Positions 19,036 to 28,900 of a DNA stretch of 64,000 nucleotides are shown here, in pieces (position 1 is the first letter of the stretch; each line of letters starts with the position of its first letter). The notes beneath the pieces are model-generated. The model did not search any database, was not told the DNA's origin, and worked only from the letters and a program-made list of their open reading frames with translations. Source of the stretch: Acidovorax sp. NB1 (GTDB taxonomy: Bacteria > Pseudomonadota > Gammaproteobacteria > Burkholderiales > Burkholderiaceae_C). Location of the stretch: the NCBI RefSeq assembly GCF_005405905.1, contig NZ_BJHU01000003.1, positions 1 to 64,000 on the forward strand, in the 5' to 3' direction. The translations under genes and the position numbers were made by a program.

Positions 19036-19617
19036 ATGCTTGCCAACCTGCTGATCCAACAACCCCAGATGCTGGGCGCCATCATCCAAAACACCCCGTA
19101 CTGGGTCTGGGCACTGCTCGCCGGCCTGCTGGCGCTGGGAGCCAGCCAGCTGATGGACCGCCACGTTGGCCTGACGCGGGCCCTGGCCATGCCGCTGGCC
19201 ATGACGGGCCTGTCGGTCTACGGCCTGGTGTCTGCCTTTGGCGGCGCAGGCCAGGCAGGCACTGCGATAGCTGCCTGGCTCGCGGCGGCTGGCGCCATCA
19301 CCGGGCTGGCGCTGTGGCTTCAGCCTGCAGCCCCCAGCGGCACGCTGTACGCCGCCAGCTCGCGCAGCTTCTTCATTCCGGGCAGTGCCATGCCCCTGGC
19401 GTTGATCCTCGGCATCTTCCTGACCAAGTACTTCGTGGGCGTGGAGCTGGCCTTGCAGCCCGCGCTGGCCCGCGACGGCAGCTTTGCCCTGCAGATTGCC
19501 GTGCTGTACGGCGTCTTCAACGGCCTGTTTGCTGCCCGGGCGCTGCGCCTGTGGAGCCTGGTTCGCCGCAGCGCCGCCTTCGTCACCACACCGGCGGCTT
19601 CGTCTGCATCGGCCTGA
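19036..19617 (+). CDS. Membrane protein of unknown function (DUF6622-like)
   Basis: A 193-residue inner-membrane protein with about five to six helices (YWVWALLAGLLALGASQLM, LALILGIFLTKYFVGVEL). It resembles proteins I recall as DUF6622; the family name is from memory. No catalytic motif is visible. It lies 36 bp after the DUF2306 gene in the putative LytTR-controlled run. Confidence 0.75.
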   Translation: MLANLLIQQPQMLGAIIQNTPYWVWALLAGLLALGASQLMDRHVGLTRALAMPLAMTGLSVYGLVSAFGGAGQAGTAIAAWLAAAGAITGLALWLQPAAPSGTLYAASSRSFFIPGSAMPLALILGIFLTKYFVGVELALQPALARDGSFALQIAVLYGVFNGLFAARALRLWSLVRRSAAFVTTPAASSASA

Positions 19618-19661
19618 ATCGCCCCGTCGCCGCCCCCCAACACTCACGAAAGCCCCCTGCC

Positions 19662-19955
19662 ATGTCACACCACCACCTGATCACCGACCCTCTGGAACGC
19701 CTGGCCCGCCGCCGTGCTGGAGCCAAGCTGGGCTGGTACCTCCATGCCGGGGTCTACCTGTTCGTCAACCTGCTGCTGGCCGTGCTGTCGATGAGCAGCG
19801 GGCACCACTGGGCCGTGTTCCCCGCCGTGGGCTGGGGCATCGGCCTGGCCATCCACGGTGTGGTGGTGTTTGTGCTGGCAGGCAGCAGCGGCCTGCACGA
19901 ACGCATGGTGCAGGCCGAGCGCGACCGCGTGGCGCAGCAAGGCCCACGCTCCTAA
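19662..19955 (+). CDS. 2TM-domain membrane protein, copy 1
   Basis: A 97-residue protein with the 2TM fold: an N-terminal basic segment LARRRAGAKLGWYLHAGVYL, two transmembrane helices, and a charged tail HERMVQAERDRVAQ. From family knowledge, 2TM domains often occur fused to or beside histidine kinases. A paralogue at 22211 shares ARRR-AKLGWYLHA, GWG-GL, H-and the L(H/R)ERMVQ-ER tail, and overlaps the kinase gene. Role unknown; an accessory sensor role is inference. Confidence 0.85.
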   Translation: MSHHHLITDPLERLARRRAGAKLGWYLHAGVYLFVNLLLAVLSMSSGHHWAVFPAVGWGIGLAIHGVVVFVLAGSSGLHERMVQAERDRVAQQGPRS

Positions 19956-19997
19956 AAAAGCGCTCCGTACAGCCCCAGCTTACGCAAAAGGAACCCC

Positions 19998-21053
19998 ATG
20001 AAGCTGCTCCAGCGCCTGACCCTCGCCCTGCTGACCCTGGGCGCCGCCGCCACCTGCCAGGCGGGCACTGGCCTGATGGAGTTGCCCGGTTTGCCAGGAG
20101 ACGGCCCCGTCACCGTGTTCTACCCTAGCAGCGGGGCGGACGCGCCCGTGCAGCGGGGCCCCTTCCAGCTGCAGCTGGCCTGGCAGGCGCCCCCCGTGCA
20201 GGGCAATGGCCGCCTTGTGGTCATCACCCACGGCTCGGGCGGCAACCCGTGGGTGCACACCGACCTGGCACGCGCGATGGTGGCAGCGGGCTTTGTCGTT
20301 GCGCTGCCCGAACACGCAGGGGACAACTCCCGGGACCCGTCCACGCCCGGCCCCGAGAGCTGGAAGCGCCGCCCTGCCGAGGTCTCCCGCGCCATCGATG
20401 CCGTGGCCCGGGACACCCGCCTGGCCCCGCTGCTCGCACTGGACAAGGTGGGCGTCTTTGGCGGCTCCGCCGGTGGCCACACCGCGCTGACGCTGGCAGG
20501 CGGCGCCTGGTCGCCCACGCGCTTTCGCCAGCACTGCGAGGCCCACATTGCCGATGACTTTTCCTCCTGCGTCGGCTTCATCACACGCCTGCATGGCAAC
20601 CTGCTGGATGGCCTGAAAAAATGGCTGGCACTGGCCGTGATACGCCACCGCTTCAACGACGACACCGCCTACACGCACGAGGACCCGCGCATCCAGGCCG
20701 CCGTGGCCAGCGTGCCTTTTGCGGCCGACTTCGATATGGCCACCCTTGCCCACCCACGCATCGCACTCGGGCTGGTCACGGCGGGGCTGGATGTAAACCA
20801 GGTGCCACAGTTTCACAGCAGCGCCGTGCTCGCCGCCTGCCAGGACCGCTGCACCCATGTGGCCCACTTGCCGGGCGCCAGCCATGGCGCCATGCTGTCG
20901 CCCATGCCACCGCTGCACCTGCTCAACGACGTGCAGACCGCGCTGCTGGGCGACCCGCCCGGCTTTGACCGCAAGGTGCTGCCCGAAGTGGACGCGCGCA
21001 TCGCGGACTTCTTTGCCCAGCACCTGCAGCCGCTACCAGCCCCCCAGCGCTGA
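19998..21053 (+). CDS. Exported alpha/beta hydrolase (dienelactone-hydrolase-like)
   Basis: A 351-residue predicted periplasmic hydrolase. A signal peptide ends near TCQAG (about residue 22). HGSGG-type oxyanion sequence (VITHGSGGNPW), the nucleophile elbow GVFGGSAGGHT, and a late GASHGAMLSP with the likely catalytic His are visible. The sequence resembles PAF-acetylhydrolase/dienelactone-type enzymes. It is 42 bp after the 2TM gene. Substrate unknown. Confidence 0.8.
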   Translation: MKLLQRLTLALLTLGAAATCQAGTGLMELPGLPGDGPVTVFYPSSGADAPVQRGPFQLQLAWQAPPVQGNGRLVVITHGSGGNPWVHTDLARAMVAAGFVVALPEHAGDNSRDPSTPGPESWKRRPAEVSRAIDAVARDTRLAPLLALDKVGVFGGSAGGHTALTLAGGAWSPTRFRQHCEAHIADDFSSCVGFITRLHGNLLDGLKKWLALAVIRHRFNDDTAYTHEDPRIQAAVASVPFAADFDMATLAHPRIALGLVTAGLDVNQVPQFHSSAVLAACQDRCTHVAHLPGASHGAMLSPMPPLHLLNDVQTALLGDPPGFDRKVLPEVDARIADFFAQHLQPLPAPQR

Positions 21054-21131
21054 ACCGCCAGCAGGTGGCGCCCTGGCCACCATCCACCGTATGCTCCCCA
21101 TCACCACGGCCAGCCAGGTCCGCCCGCCTCC

Positions 21132-22151
21132 ATGACACCCACCCGCACACCCCAGCACCACCGCCGTTACACCATGTTGATCGCAGCCCTCCTCCTGACC
21201 GCCGCCATCGCTGGGCTTGCCGCCGCCATTGCCTGGGGCGGCCCCAAAGACATCCCGCCGCTGGCCAGCATCAACAACCCGTTCAAGGATGTGGACTACA
21301 GCAATGTGCCTCCGGCCCAGCGCTACACGGCACGCGATGGCACATCGCTCGCCTGGCACGGCTACAGCCCTGCGGGGGGCACAGGGGGCACGGATGCCTC
21401 GGCAAGCGCCCCCTTGCGCCGGGTGGTGCTGGTGCACGGGTCTTCCGCACGGGGACAGTCCAACCATGTGCTGGCACAGGCGCTGGCGGCTGCAGGTTAC
21501 GCCGTGGCCTCCTTGGACATGCGGGGGCATGGCGAGTCCGGCCCCCGGGGCCAGGCCGCCTATATCGGACAGATGGAAGACGACATCGAGGACTTTTTGC
21601 GCGCCGTGCCCCACGTGGGCCCGCAAACGCTGATGGGCTTTTCGGCAGGCGGCGGGTTTGCGCTGCGTTTTGCGGGCAGCGCGCGGCAGGGCCTTTTTGA
21701 CCGCTACGTGCTGCTGTCACCTTTCCTGCACCACAACGCACCTACATCGCGGCCGGACAGCGGCGGCTGGGTCTCGGTGGGCCTGCCGCGCATGATTGCC
21801 GTCACGCTGATCAACCAGGTCGGCATCACCCGGTGGAACCATTTGCCGGTGCTCAGCTACGCGCTGAACGACGTGGCCCGCGGGCTGCTCACACCCTACT
21901 ACTCCTACACCGTGGCCACCAACTTCCGCCCCCACAACGACTACCAGGCCGACATCCGCAATGCCCGGGGCACCGTCTGCATCGTGGCCGGGCAGGACGA
22001 CGAGTTGTTCTACGCCGACCGCTTTGCCGACCTGTTTGCCCAGGCAGGCAAGCCCGTGCCCGTCACCCTGGTGCCGGGCGTGAACCACATCGGGCTGACG
22101 CTGGATGCGCAGGCCGTGGCCACAGTGGCGCGGCAGGCCTGCCCTGCGTAG
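21132..22151 (+). CDS. Membrane-anchored alpha/beta hydrolase
   Basis: A 339-residue serine hydrolase with an N-terminal hydrophobic anchor (MLIAALLLTAAIAGLAAAIA). It has VVLVHGSSARGQS, SLDMRGHGESG and the nucleophile elbow MGFSAGGGFAL; the acid is in VAGQDDELFY and the His in GVNHIGLTL. This is the lysophospholipase/serine aminopeptidase-like pattern. ATG 21132 is used; ATG 21174 is an alternative. It is the second hydrolase in the run. Confidence 0.8.
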   Translation: MTPTRTPQHHRRYTMLIAALLLTAAIAGLAAAIAWGGPKDIPPLASINNPFKDVDYSNVPPAQRYTARDGTSLAWHGYSPAGGTGGTDASASAPLRRVVLVHGSSARGQSNHVLAQALAAAGYAVASLDMRGHGESGPRGQAAYIGQMEDDIEDFLRAVPHVGPQTLMGFSAGGGFALRFAGSARQGLFDRYVLLSPFLHHNAPTSRPDSGGWVSVGLPRMIAVTLINQVGITRWNHLPVLSYALNDVARGLLTPYYSYTVATNFRPHNDYQADIRNARGTVCIVAGQDDELFYADRFADLFAQAGKPVPVTLVPGVNHIGLTLDAQAVATVARQACPA

Positions 22152-22210
22152 CAAGCCGCCGTGCCCCCTAAAATTCTGACCACCCTGCCCCACCACGCCC
22201 CTTTGCCGCC

Positions 22211-22507
22211 ATGCCAACTCCCCTGAGCCCCGAAGAACTGGACACGCTGGCCCGCCGCCGCGCCAACGCCAAGCTGGGCTGGTACCTGCACGCGGTGGCC
22301 TTTGTGCTGGTCAACGCACTGATCTTTGCCATGTCGCGCTATGCGTTTGGCACGCGCCCCTGGTCGGTGTACCCCCTGCTGGGCTGGGGACTGGGGCTGG
22401 TGCTGCATGGCGTGTCGGTGTTTTTGCTGGGCACCGGCAGCGGCCTGCGCGAGCGCATGGTGCAGCGTGAGCGCGAGGCCCTGCAGCGCCGCCACGACCG
22501 ATCATGA
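22211..22507 (+). CDS. 2TM-domain membrane protein, copy 2
   Basis: A 98-residue paralogue of the gene at 19662, with LARRRANAKLGWYLHA, two membrane helices and the tail LRERMVQREREALQ. Its stop overlaps the kinase start (ATGA at 22504-22507), which suggests translational coupling and perhaps a physical partnership with the LytS-type kinase. Function is not established. Confidence 0.85.
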   Translation: MPTPLSPEELDTLARRRANAKLGWYLHAVAFVLVNALIFAMSRYAFGTRPWSVYPLLGWGLGLVLHGVSVFLLGTGSGLRERMVQREREALQRRHDRS

Positions 22508-23592
22508 AGCTGCGCCAAGACTTTAACGGGGTCAGCAAGCTGCGGCACTACCTGCAGGTGGTGGCCTTCACGCTGGCCGTGGCCACGCTCCAGTACGCCT
22601 TCATGCCCGACAAGCCCTACGGGCCACCGGTGGTGTATTCGGTGCTGATCGGCACCTTCACCTGGGCCATCATCGACCTGGGGCGCGAAGTGATGCCCTC
22701 TGCCGCAGAGACCGGCTGGCCGCATGGCTGGCGAGGCGTTGCGCTGGTGGTGGTGGGCATCGTCGTCGGCTACCTGGCGGGCACCTTACTGGCCGACACG
22801 CTGTGTGTGCACTACTTTCACTTCTACCCGGCGGGTGCATCGCTGTCCGGTGCAGACCAGCGCACCTCCATCCTCATCACGGCCATTGCCGGGCTGGTGG
22901 GCACGTTCTACTTCTACGCTGTCAACAAGTCGGCCTATCTGGAAGGCAAGATGGCCGAGGCGCGCATGCACGCCACCGAGGCGCGCCTGAAGCTGCTGGA
23001 AACCCAGCTCGAACCCCACATGCTGTTCAACACACTGGCCAACCTGCGCGTGCTCATCGGCACCGACCCGGCCCGCGCTCAGGACATGCTGGACCGCATG
23101 ATTGCCTACCTGCGCGCCACGCTCAGCGCATCGCGCAGCACCCAACACCCACTGGAGAACGAGTTTGACCGCCTGCGCGACTACCTGGAGCTGATGGCCG
23201 TGCGCATGGGCCCACGCCTGGCCTACACGCTGGACCTGCCCGATGCGCTGCGCGAGGTGCCTGTGCCCCCGCTGCTGCTGCAGCCCCTGGTCGAGAACGC
23301 GATCCGCCACGGGCTGGAGCCCCAGGTGGAGGGCGGGCACGTCACCGTGCGCGCCACCACGCGGCCTGGCGGCAGCGGCCCCCAGCTGGTGCTGGAAGTG
23401 ATCGACACCGGCGTGGGCCTGCCGCAGCAGCTGCCCGCCTCCGGCCCCGGGCAGAGCTTTGGCCTGGCCCAGGCGCGCGAGCGGCTGGCCACCTTGCACG
23501 GCACCGCAGGCACTCTTGAATTGATAGCTGAAAAAGTAGGTGGGACGCGCGCAAGCATCACTTTTCCCTTAAAAAATTCGCCCACACCATGA
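22504..23592 (+). CDS. LytS/YehU-type sensor histidine kinase
   Basis: A 362-residue membrane kinase: about four transmembrane helices (residues 17-145), then a His_kinase domain with phospho-acceptor His172 in LETQLEPHMLFNTLANLR and a GHKL ATPase domain with VENAIRHGLEP and GVGLPQQ. It phosphorylates the LytTR regulator encoded next door, to which it is coupled by a 4-bp overlap. The last 24 codons (TLELIAEKVGGTRAS...) come from an AT-rich patch that is in the register of the dispersed repeat, unlike the rest of the gene. No large periplasmic ligand domain is present, so the signal is probably sensed in the membrane. Confidence 0.92.
   Translation: MKLRQDFNGVSKLRHYLQVVAFTLAVATLQYAFMPDKPYGPPVVYSVLIGTFTWAIIDLGREVMPSAAETGWPHGWRGVALVVVGIVVGYLAGTLLADTLCVHYFHFYPAGASLSGADQRTSILITAIAGLVGTFYFYAVNKSAYLEGKMAEARMHATEARLKLLETQLEPHMLFNTLANLRVLIGTDPARAQDMLDRMIAYLRATLSASRSTQHPLENEFDRLRDYLELMAVRMGPRLAYTLDLPDALREVPVPPLLLQPLVENAIRHGLEPQVEGGHVTVRATTRPGGSGPQLVLEVIDTGVGLPQQLPASGPGQSFGLAQARERLATLHGTAGTLELIAEKVGGTRASITFPLKNSPTP
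23519..23580 (+). repeat. Dispersed ~60-bp repeat, copy 3 (kinase 3' end)
   Basis: ATAGCT, 13 bases, then GGACGCGCGCA: the same register as copy 5 at 59374. It forms the last codons of the kinase gene and is AT-richer than its surroundings. The middle 13 bases have diverged, so homology rests on the two outer blocks and the spacing. Confidence 0.55.
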
Positions 23593-24449
23593 CGCTGCCC
23601 GCCCCCCGTGCCCTGATTGCCGAAGACGAACCCCTGCTGGCTGCCGCCCTGCGCCAGGAGCTGGCCCGCGCCTGGCCCGCGCTGGAGATCGTGGCCACCG
23701 TGGGTGACGGGCTCTCGGCCGTGCAGCAGGCGCTGGCACTGCAGCCCGATGTGCTGTTCTTCGACATCCGCATGCCCGGCCTGAGCGGGCTGGACGCCGC
23801 CGTGGAGCTGGCCGACGCCTGGCCTGCCGACACGCCCTTCCCGGCCCTGGTGTTTGCCACGGCCTACGACCAGTACGCCGTGCAGGCCTTTGATGCCCAG
23901 GCGGTGGACTACCTGCTCAAGCCCATCGATGCCCGCCGCCTGGCGCGCACCGTGGCCAAGGTACAGGACCTGCTCGCACAGCGCCAGCCCGCCCCTGCCC
24001 CCGCAGCAGCCGTGGCGCCCCCCGCGCTGGAAGCGACCATGGCCCAATTGCGCGCACTGCTGCAAGCGCCGGGCCTGGGTGCCAGCGCAGCACCACCGCC
24101 TTTGCAGCCCGCGCAACCCGCCACGCGGCTGAGCGTGATCCAAGCCAGCCATGGCACGCAGATCCACATGGTGCCGGTGGCAGAGGTGGTGTACTTCGAG
24201 GCGGCCGACAAGTACGTGCGGGTGTTGACCACCGAGCGTGAGTACCTGATCCGCACCGCGCTCAAGGAGCTGATCGAGCAGCTCGACCCGCAGGAGTTCT
24301 GGCAGGTGCACCGCAGCACCCTGGTGCGCGCCACGGCCATTGCCACCGTCACGCGCGACGAGGCAGGCAAGCAGCACCTGAGTCTGCGCGGGCGGCCCGA
24401 GCGCCTGCCGGTGAGCCGCCTCTACGCGCACCTGTTCAAGGCGATGTAG
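23589..24449 (+). CDS. LytTR-family response regulator
   Basis: A 286-residue response regulator. The receiver domain has AEDEP, the phospho-acceptor Asp59 in LFFDIRMPG and KPIDA. An Ala/Pro-rich linker (about 125-170) leads to a LytTR DNA-binding domain (about 185-280) with VYFEAADKYVRVLT and FWQVHRSTLVR. It overlaps the kinase by 4 bp. The TGCATTTCG direct repeat at 18488-18517 upstream of the run is its most likely target. The closest known systems by architecture are YehU/YehT and YpdA/YpdB of E. coli. Confidence 0.95.
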   Translation: MTLPAPRALIAEDEPLLAAALRQELARAWPALEIVATVGDGLSAVQQALALQPDVLFFDIRMPGLSGLDAAVELADAWPADTPFPALVFATAYDQYAVQAFDAQAVDYLLKPIDARRLARTVAKVQDLLAQRQPAPAPAAAVAPPALEATMAQLRALLQAPGLGASAAPPPLQPAQPATRLSVIQASHGTQIHMVPVAEVVYFEAADKYVRVLTTEREYLIRTALKELIEQLDPQEFWQVHRSTLVRATAIATVTRDEAGKQHLSLRGRPERLPVSRLYAHLFKAM

Positions 24450-24472
24450 CTGCGCCCCTTTTCAAGCGAGCT

Positions 24473-25930
24473 TCACGCGGGCGGCAGCGCCTCCCAGCGC
24501 CCGGCCACATTCTTCAGCAGCGCATTCACCGCCGTCAGGCGGCGGCCCTTCACGTCGATCAGGCTGCGCTGCGACGACAGCACGGTGGTCTGGGCCGCGA
24601 GCACATTCAGGTAGCCCACGGTGCCCGCACGGTACTGGTTCTCCACCACGTCCAGCGCACGCTGCGCGGCGGCGGTGGCCTCGCGCTGCAGTTGCTCCTC
24701 TTGCGCCAGGGCGGCGGCGGCCGTGAGGTTGTCCTCCACCTCCTGCAGCGCGGTCAGCACCGTCTGGCGGTAGGCGGCCGTGACTTGCGCGTGGTTGGCA
24801 CGGGCTGTCTCCACCGCCGCACTGCGCGCGCCGCCGTCAAAAATCGACGCCGCCAGCGCAGGCCCCAGCGACCAGAACAGGTTGGGCGCGCTGAACAGGT
24901 CCGCGAGCGGTGCCCCCCGGTAACCCCCCGCTGCCGACAGCGTGAGCGTGGGGAAATACGCCGCGCGCGCCACGCCAATCTGCGCGTTGGCAGCCGCCAC
25001 GCGGCGCTCGGCCGCCGCAATGTCGGGCCGGCGCTGCAGCAGGTCGGACGGCAGGGCCTGGGGCACGTCCGCCGGTGCGGGCAGCGTAGCCGTGGGCTCC
25101 AGAGCAAAGGCGGCAGGCGCCTGCCCCAGCAGCGCGGCCAGCGCGTGCTCCAGCTGGGTGCGCGTGGTTTGCGCCTCCAGCAGCTGCGCCTGGGTGGACT
25201 TGTACTGCACCTCGGCCTGCGCCACATCGGCGCTGGAGGCCACACCCGCCGCCTGGCGGTTGCGCGTCAGCTCCCAGCTCTTGTTGTAGGCCTTCAGCGT
25301 TTCGGCCAGCAGGGCGCTCTGCGCCTCGGCTGCACGCAAAGAAAAATAGGTCTGCGCCACGGCGGCCTGCAGCGACAGGCGGGCAGCAGCCAGGTCGTCG
25401 GCACTGGCCTGGGCGCTGGCCTGCGCGGCGCTCACCCCGGCCGACACGCGCCCCCACAGGTCCAGTTCCCAGCTGGCAGACAGGCCCAGCGAATGGCTGG
25501 TGCTGATGCGTGCGGTGCTGCTACCGTCGGCCAACTGCGTGCCGCTGCGCGCACGGCTACTGCTGGCATTGGCCCCCACCGTGGGCAAGGCGGCTGCACC
25601 ACTGCTGGTCACGGCCGCCTGGGCCGCGCGCAGCCGGGCAGCGCTTTGCGCCAGTGTCGGGCTGTTGGCATCGGCCTGCTGTTGCAGGCGGTCCAGCACG
25701 GCGTCGCCATACGCCGTCCACCATGCCTCGGGCAAGGCCGGGGCGGTCTGCGTTTGTGCGGGCTTCCAGATGCCCTGGGCCTGGGCCGCAGCCTGTTCTT
25801 TGTAGGCCCCTGGGATGTCCATGCCCGGGCGCTCGTAGGGCGGCGTCTGTGCGCAGCCTGCCAGCCACAGGCCGCTGGCCAGCACCACCGGCCAGGCGGC
25901 GTGGCGCGAAAAAATGGTAGGAGAGGTCAT
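24473..25930 (-). CDS. RND efflux outer-membrane lipoprotein (NodT/OprM family)
   Basis: A 485-residue TolC-like outer-membrane channel. It has a lipoprotein signal (LASGLWLAGC, Cys26) followed by two OEP repeats rich in long helices (AARLRAAQAAVTSSG, AAQASAQASADDLAAARLSL). It forms the exit duct for the RND pump. The start ATG 25930 overlaps the stop of the upstream permease by 4 bp (ATGA). It is the last gene of the efflux operon and is convergent with the LytTR gene. Confidence 0.92.
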   Translation of the reverse strand: MTSPTIFSRHAAWPVVLASGLWLAGCAQTPPYERPGMDIPGAYKEQAAAQAQGIWKPAQTQTAPALPEAWWTAYGDAVLDRLQQQADANSPTLAQSAARLRAAQAAVTSSGAAALPTVGANASSSRARSGTQLADGSSTARISTSHSLGLSASWELDLWGRVSAGVSAAQASAQASADDLAAARLSLQAAVAQTYFSLRAAEAQSALLAETLKAYNKSWELTRNRQAAGVASSADVAQAEVQYKSTQAQLLEAQTTRTQLEHALAALLGQAPAAFALEPTATLPAPADVPQALPSDLLQRRPDIAAAERRVAAANAQIGVARAAYFPTLTLSAAGGYRGAPLADLFSAPNLFWSLGPALAASIFDGGARSAAVETARANHAQVTAAYRQTVLTALQEVEDNLTAAAALAQEEQLQREATAAAQRALDVVENQYRAGTVGYLNVLAAQTTVLSSQRSLIDVKGRRLTAVNALLKNVAGRWEALPPA

Positions 25931-28900
25931 CCGTCGTTTCCTTGCAATACCGCCGGGGCCACAGCTGCGGCGCCCGCTTGCTTGCGGCGCCGTCCCACGG
26001 CGCGCAGCACCCGCGCACGCAGCCGGTCCAGCGCCACATACATCACCGGCGTGGTGTAGAGCGTGAGCAGCTGGCTCACCAGCAGGCCGCCCACAATCGC
26101 AATGCCCAGCGGCTGGCGCAGCTCGGCCCCATCGCCCCGGCCCAGGGCCAGTGGCAACGCCCCAAAAATGGCAGCCACCGTGGTCATGAGGATGGGCCGC
26201 AGGCGCAGGTTGCAGGCACGGTAGATGGCCTGCGCTGCCGTAACAGGCGCCCCGCCCTGCTGGCGCTGCCGTGTGAGCGCAAAGTCGATCATCAAGATCG
26301 CATTCTTTTTCACGATGCCGATCAGCAGGATCACCCCGATAAGCGCGATGAGCGAGAACTCGGTCTTGAAGAGCATCAGCGCCAGCAACGCCCCCACGCC
26401 CGCCGACGGCAGCGTGGACAAGATGGTGACCGGGTGTACCAGGCTTTCATACAACATGCCCAGCACCAGATAGATGGTGATCATGGCCGCCAGGATCAGC
26501 AGCGGCTGCCCCGCCAGCGCCGACTGGAAAGCCCCAGCCGTGCCACTGAAGGTGCCCCGCACGGCCACGGGCACGCCCAGCTCGGCCACCGCGTTGTTCA
26601 CCGCCTCGGTGGCCTGTGACAGCGAAACGCCCGGCGCCAGGCTGAAGCTGATGCTGCTGGCGGGCGTGCCCCGGTCGTGGTTGACCGACAGTGGCGTGTT
26701 GGTGGTGGTGATGCGCGCAAACGCCGTGAGCGGGATCTGTTGCCCCTGGCTGTTGACGAAGAAGAAGCCGCGCAGCGTTTCAGGGCTCTGAAGAAAGCGC
26801 GGCGCGGCCTCCATCACCACGCGGTACTGGTTGAGCGGGTTGTAGATCACCCCCACCTGGCGCTGGCCGAAGGCATTGTTGAGCGTGGAATCGATCTGCG
26901 CCATGGTCAGCCCCAGGCGCGTGACGGCATCGCGGTCGATGACCAGCGAGGTCTGCAGGCCATAGTCCTGCACGTCGCTGTTCACGTCCTCCAGTTCGGG
27001 CAGCTGGCTCAGCACCTGCCGCACACGCGGCTCCCAGGTGCGCAGGTCGCCAATCTCGTCGGCCTGCAGCGTGTAGTCGAACGATGCGCCGCTGCTTTGC
27101 CGCCCGCCAATGCGCACATCGCGCTGCGGCGACATGAACAGGCGCGCGCCCGGCTCGTTCTTGAGCTGCTCGCGCAGCCGCGCAATGACCGCATCCGAAC
27201 TCTCCTGCCCCGGCCCGCGCTTGAGGGTCATGAACAGGGCCGCAGCGTTGCGCTGCCAGCCGCCGGTGAAGCCGGTCACATGCTCCACAGCCGGGTCGGC
27301 CTGCACGATGGCCAGAAAACGCTGCAGCCGCTGCTCCATCGCCTGGTACGACGTGGCCTGGTCGGCCCGGATGAAGCCCGAGATGCGCCCGGTGTCCTGC
27401 TCGGGCATGAAGCCTTTGTCGATGGCGGTGTAGAGGTATACGTTGAGCCCCACCACACAGACCAGGGCCAGCAGGGCCACCGGCTGGTGGCGCAGGCACC
27501 AGGCCAGGCTGCGGCGGTACAGGCGCATGCCCCGCACCTGGACGCGGCCCATCCAGCGGCCCAGCCACTGGCCCACCGCCCCTCCCCAGCCCCTGCGCCG
27601 CACAGGGGCCAGATGGTGGGGCTTGAGCAGCGCCGCACACATCATGGGCGTGGTGGTGAGCGACACCACCATCGACACCAGGATGGCCGAGGACATGACG
27701 ATGGCGAACTCACGGAAGAACCGGCCCACGATGCCGCCCATGAAAAGGATAGGCACGAACACAGCAATCAGCGAGATGCTCATCGACACCACGGTGAAGC
27801 CGATCTCTCGCGCGCCGTCCAGCGACGCCCGCAGCGCGGTCTTGCCCCGCTCCATGTGGCGCATGATGTTTTCCAGCACCACAATGGCATCGTCCACCAC
27901 AAAACCCGTGGCCACCGTGAGCGCCATGAGCGAGAGGTTGTCGAGCGTGTAGCCCGCCAGGTACATCACGCCAAACGTGCCCGCCAGCGACACCGGCACC
28001 GCCACACTGGGGATGAGCGTGGCGCGCCCGTTGCGCAAGAACAGGAACACCACCAGCACCACCAGCGCCACGGCAATCAGCAGCGCGTGCTCCACCTCCT
28101 TGACCGAGGCGCGCAGCGTGGGCGTGCGGTCGGAGACGATTTCAATATCGATGGCCGCCGGGATGGAGGCCTTGAGCGCAGGCAGCAACGACCGCACCCG
28201 CTCCACGGCTTCGAGGATGTTGGCGCCCGGCTGCTTGTACACCTGCAACAGGATGGCGGGCCTGCCATTGGCCACGCCGAAGTTGCGCACGTCCTGCACC
28301 GAGTCCACCACTTCGGCCACGTCCTGCAGCCGCACGGCCTGGCCGTCCTTCCAGCGCAGCACCAGCGGCGCGTAGTCGGCCGCCACGCGGGCCTGGTCGT
28401 TGGTGGCCACCTGCCAGTAGTGGTCCTCGCGCTCCACCGCGCCCAGCGGGCGGTTGGCATTGGTGGTGACGATGGCGCTGCGCACCTGCTCCAGAGAGAT
28501 GCCGTTGGACGCGAGCCGCACCGGGTCCAGCTCCACGCGCACAGCGGGCAGCGCGCCGCCACTCACGGTGGCCTGGCCCACGCCCTCGACCTGCGAGAGC
28601 TTTTGCGCCAGCACCGTGGAGGCCGCGTCGTACATCTGCCCGCGCGTGAGCAGGTCGGACGTGAGCGCCAGGATCACGATGGGCGAATCGGCCGGGTTGA
28701 CCTTGCGGTAGGTCGGGTTGCTGGGCATGCCCGTGGGCAACAGCGTGCGAGCAGCGTTGATGGCGGCCTGCACATCGCGCGCGGCGCTGTCCACGTTGCG
28801 GTCCAGGTCGAACTGCAGCGTGATGGAGGTGCTGCCCAGGATGGAGCGCGAGGTGATTTCGGTGACACCCGCGATCGCGCCCAGCGACCGCTCCAGCGGC

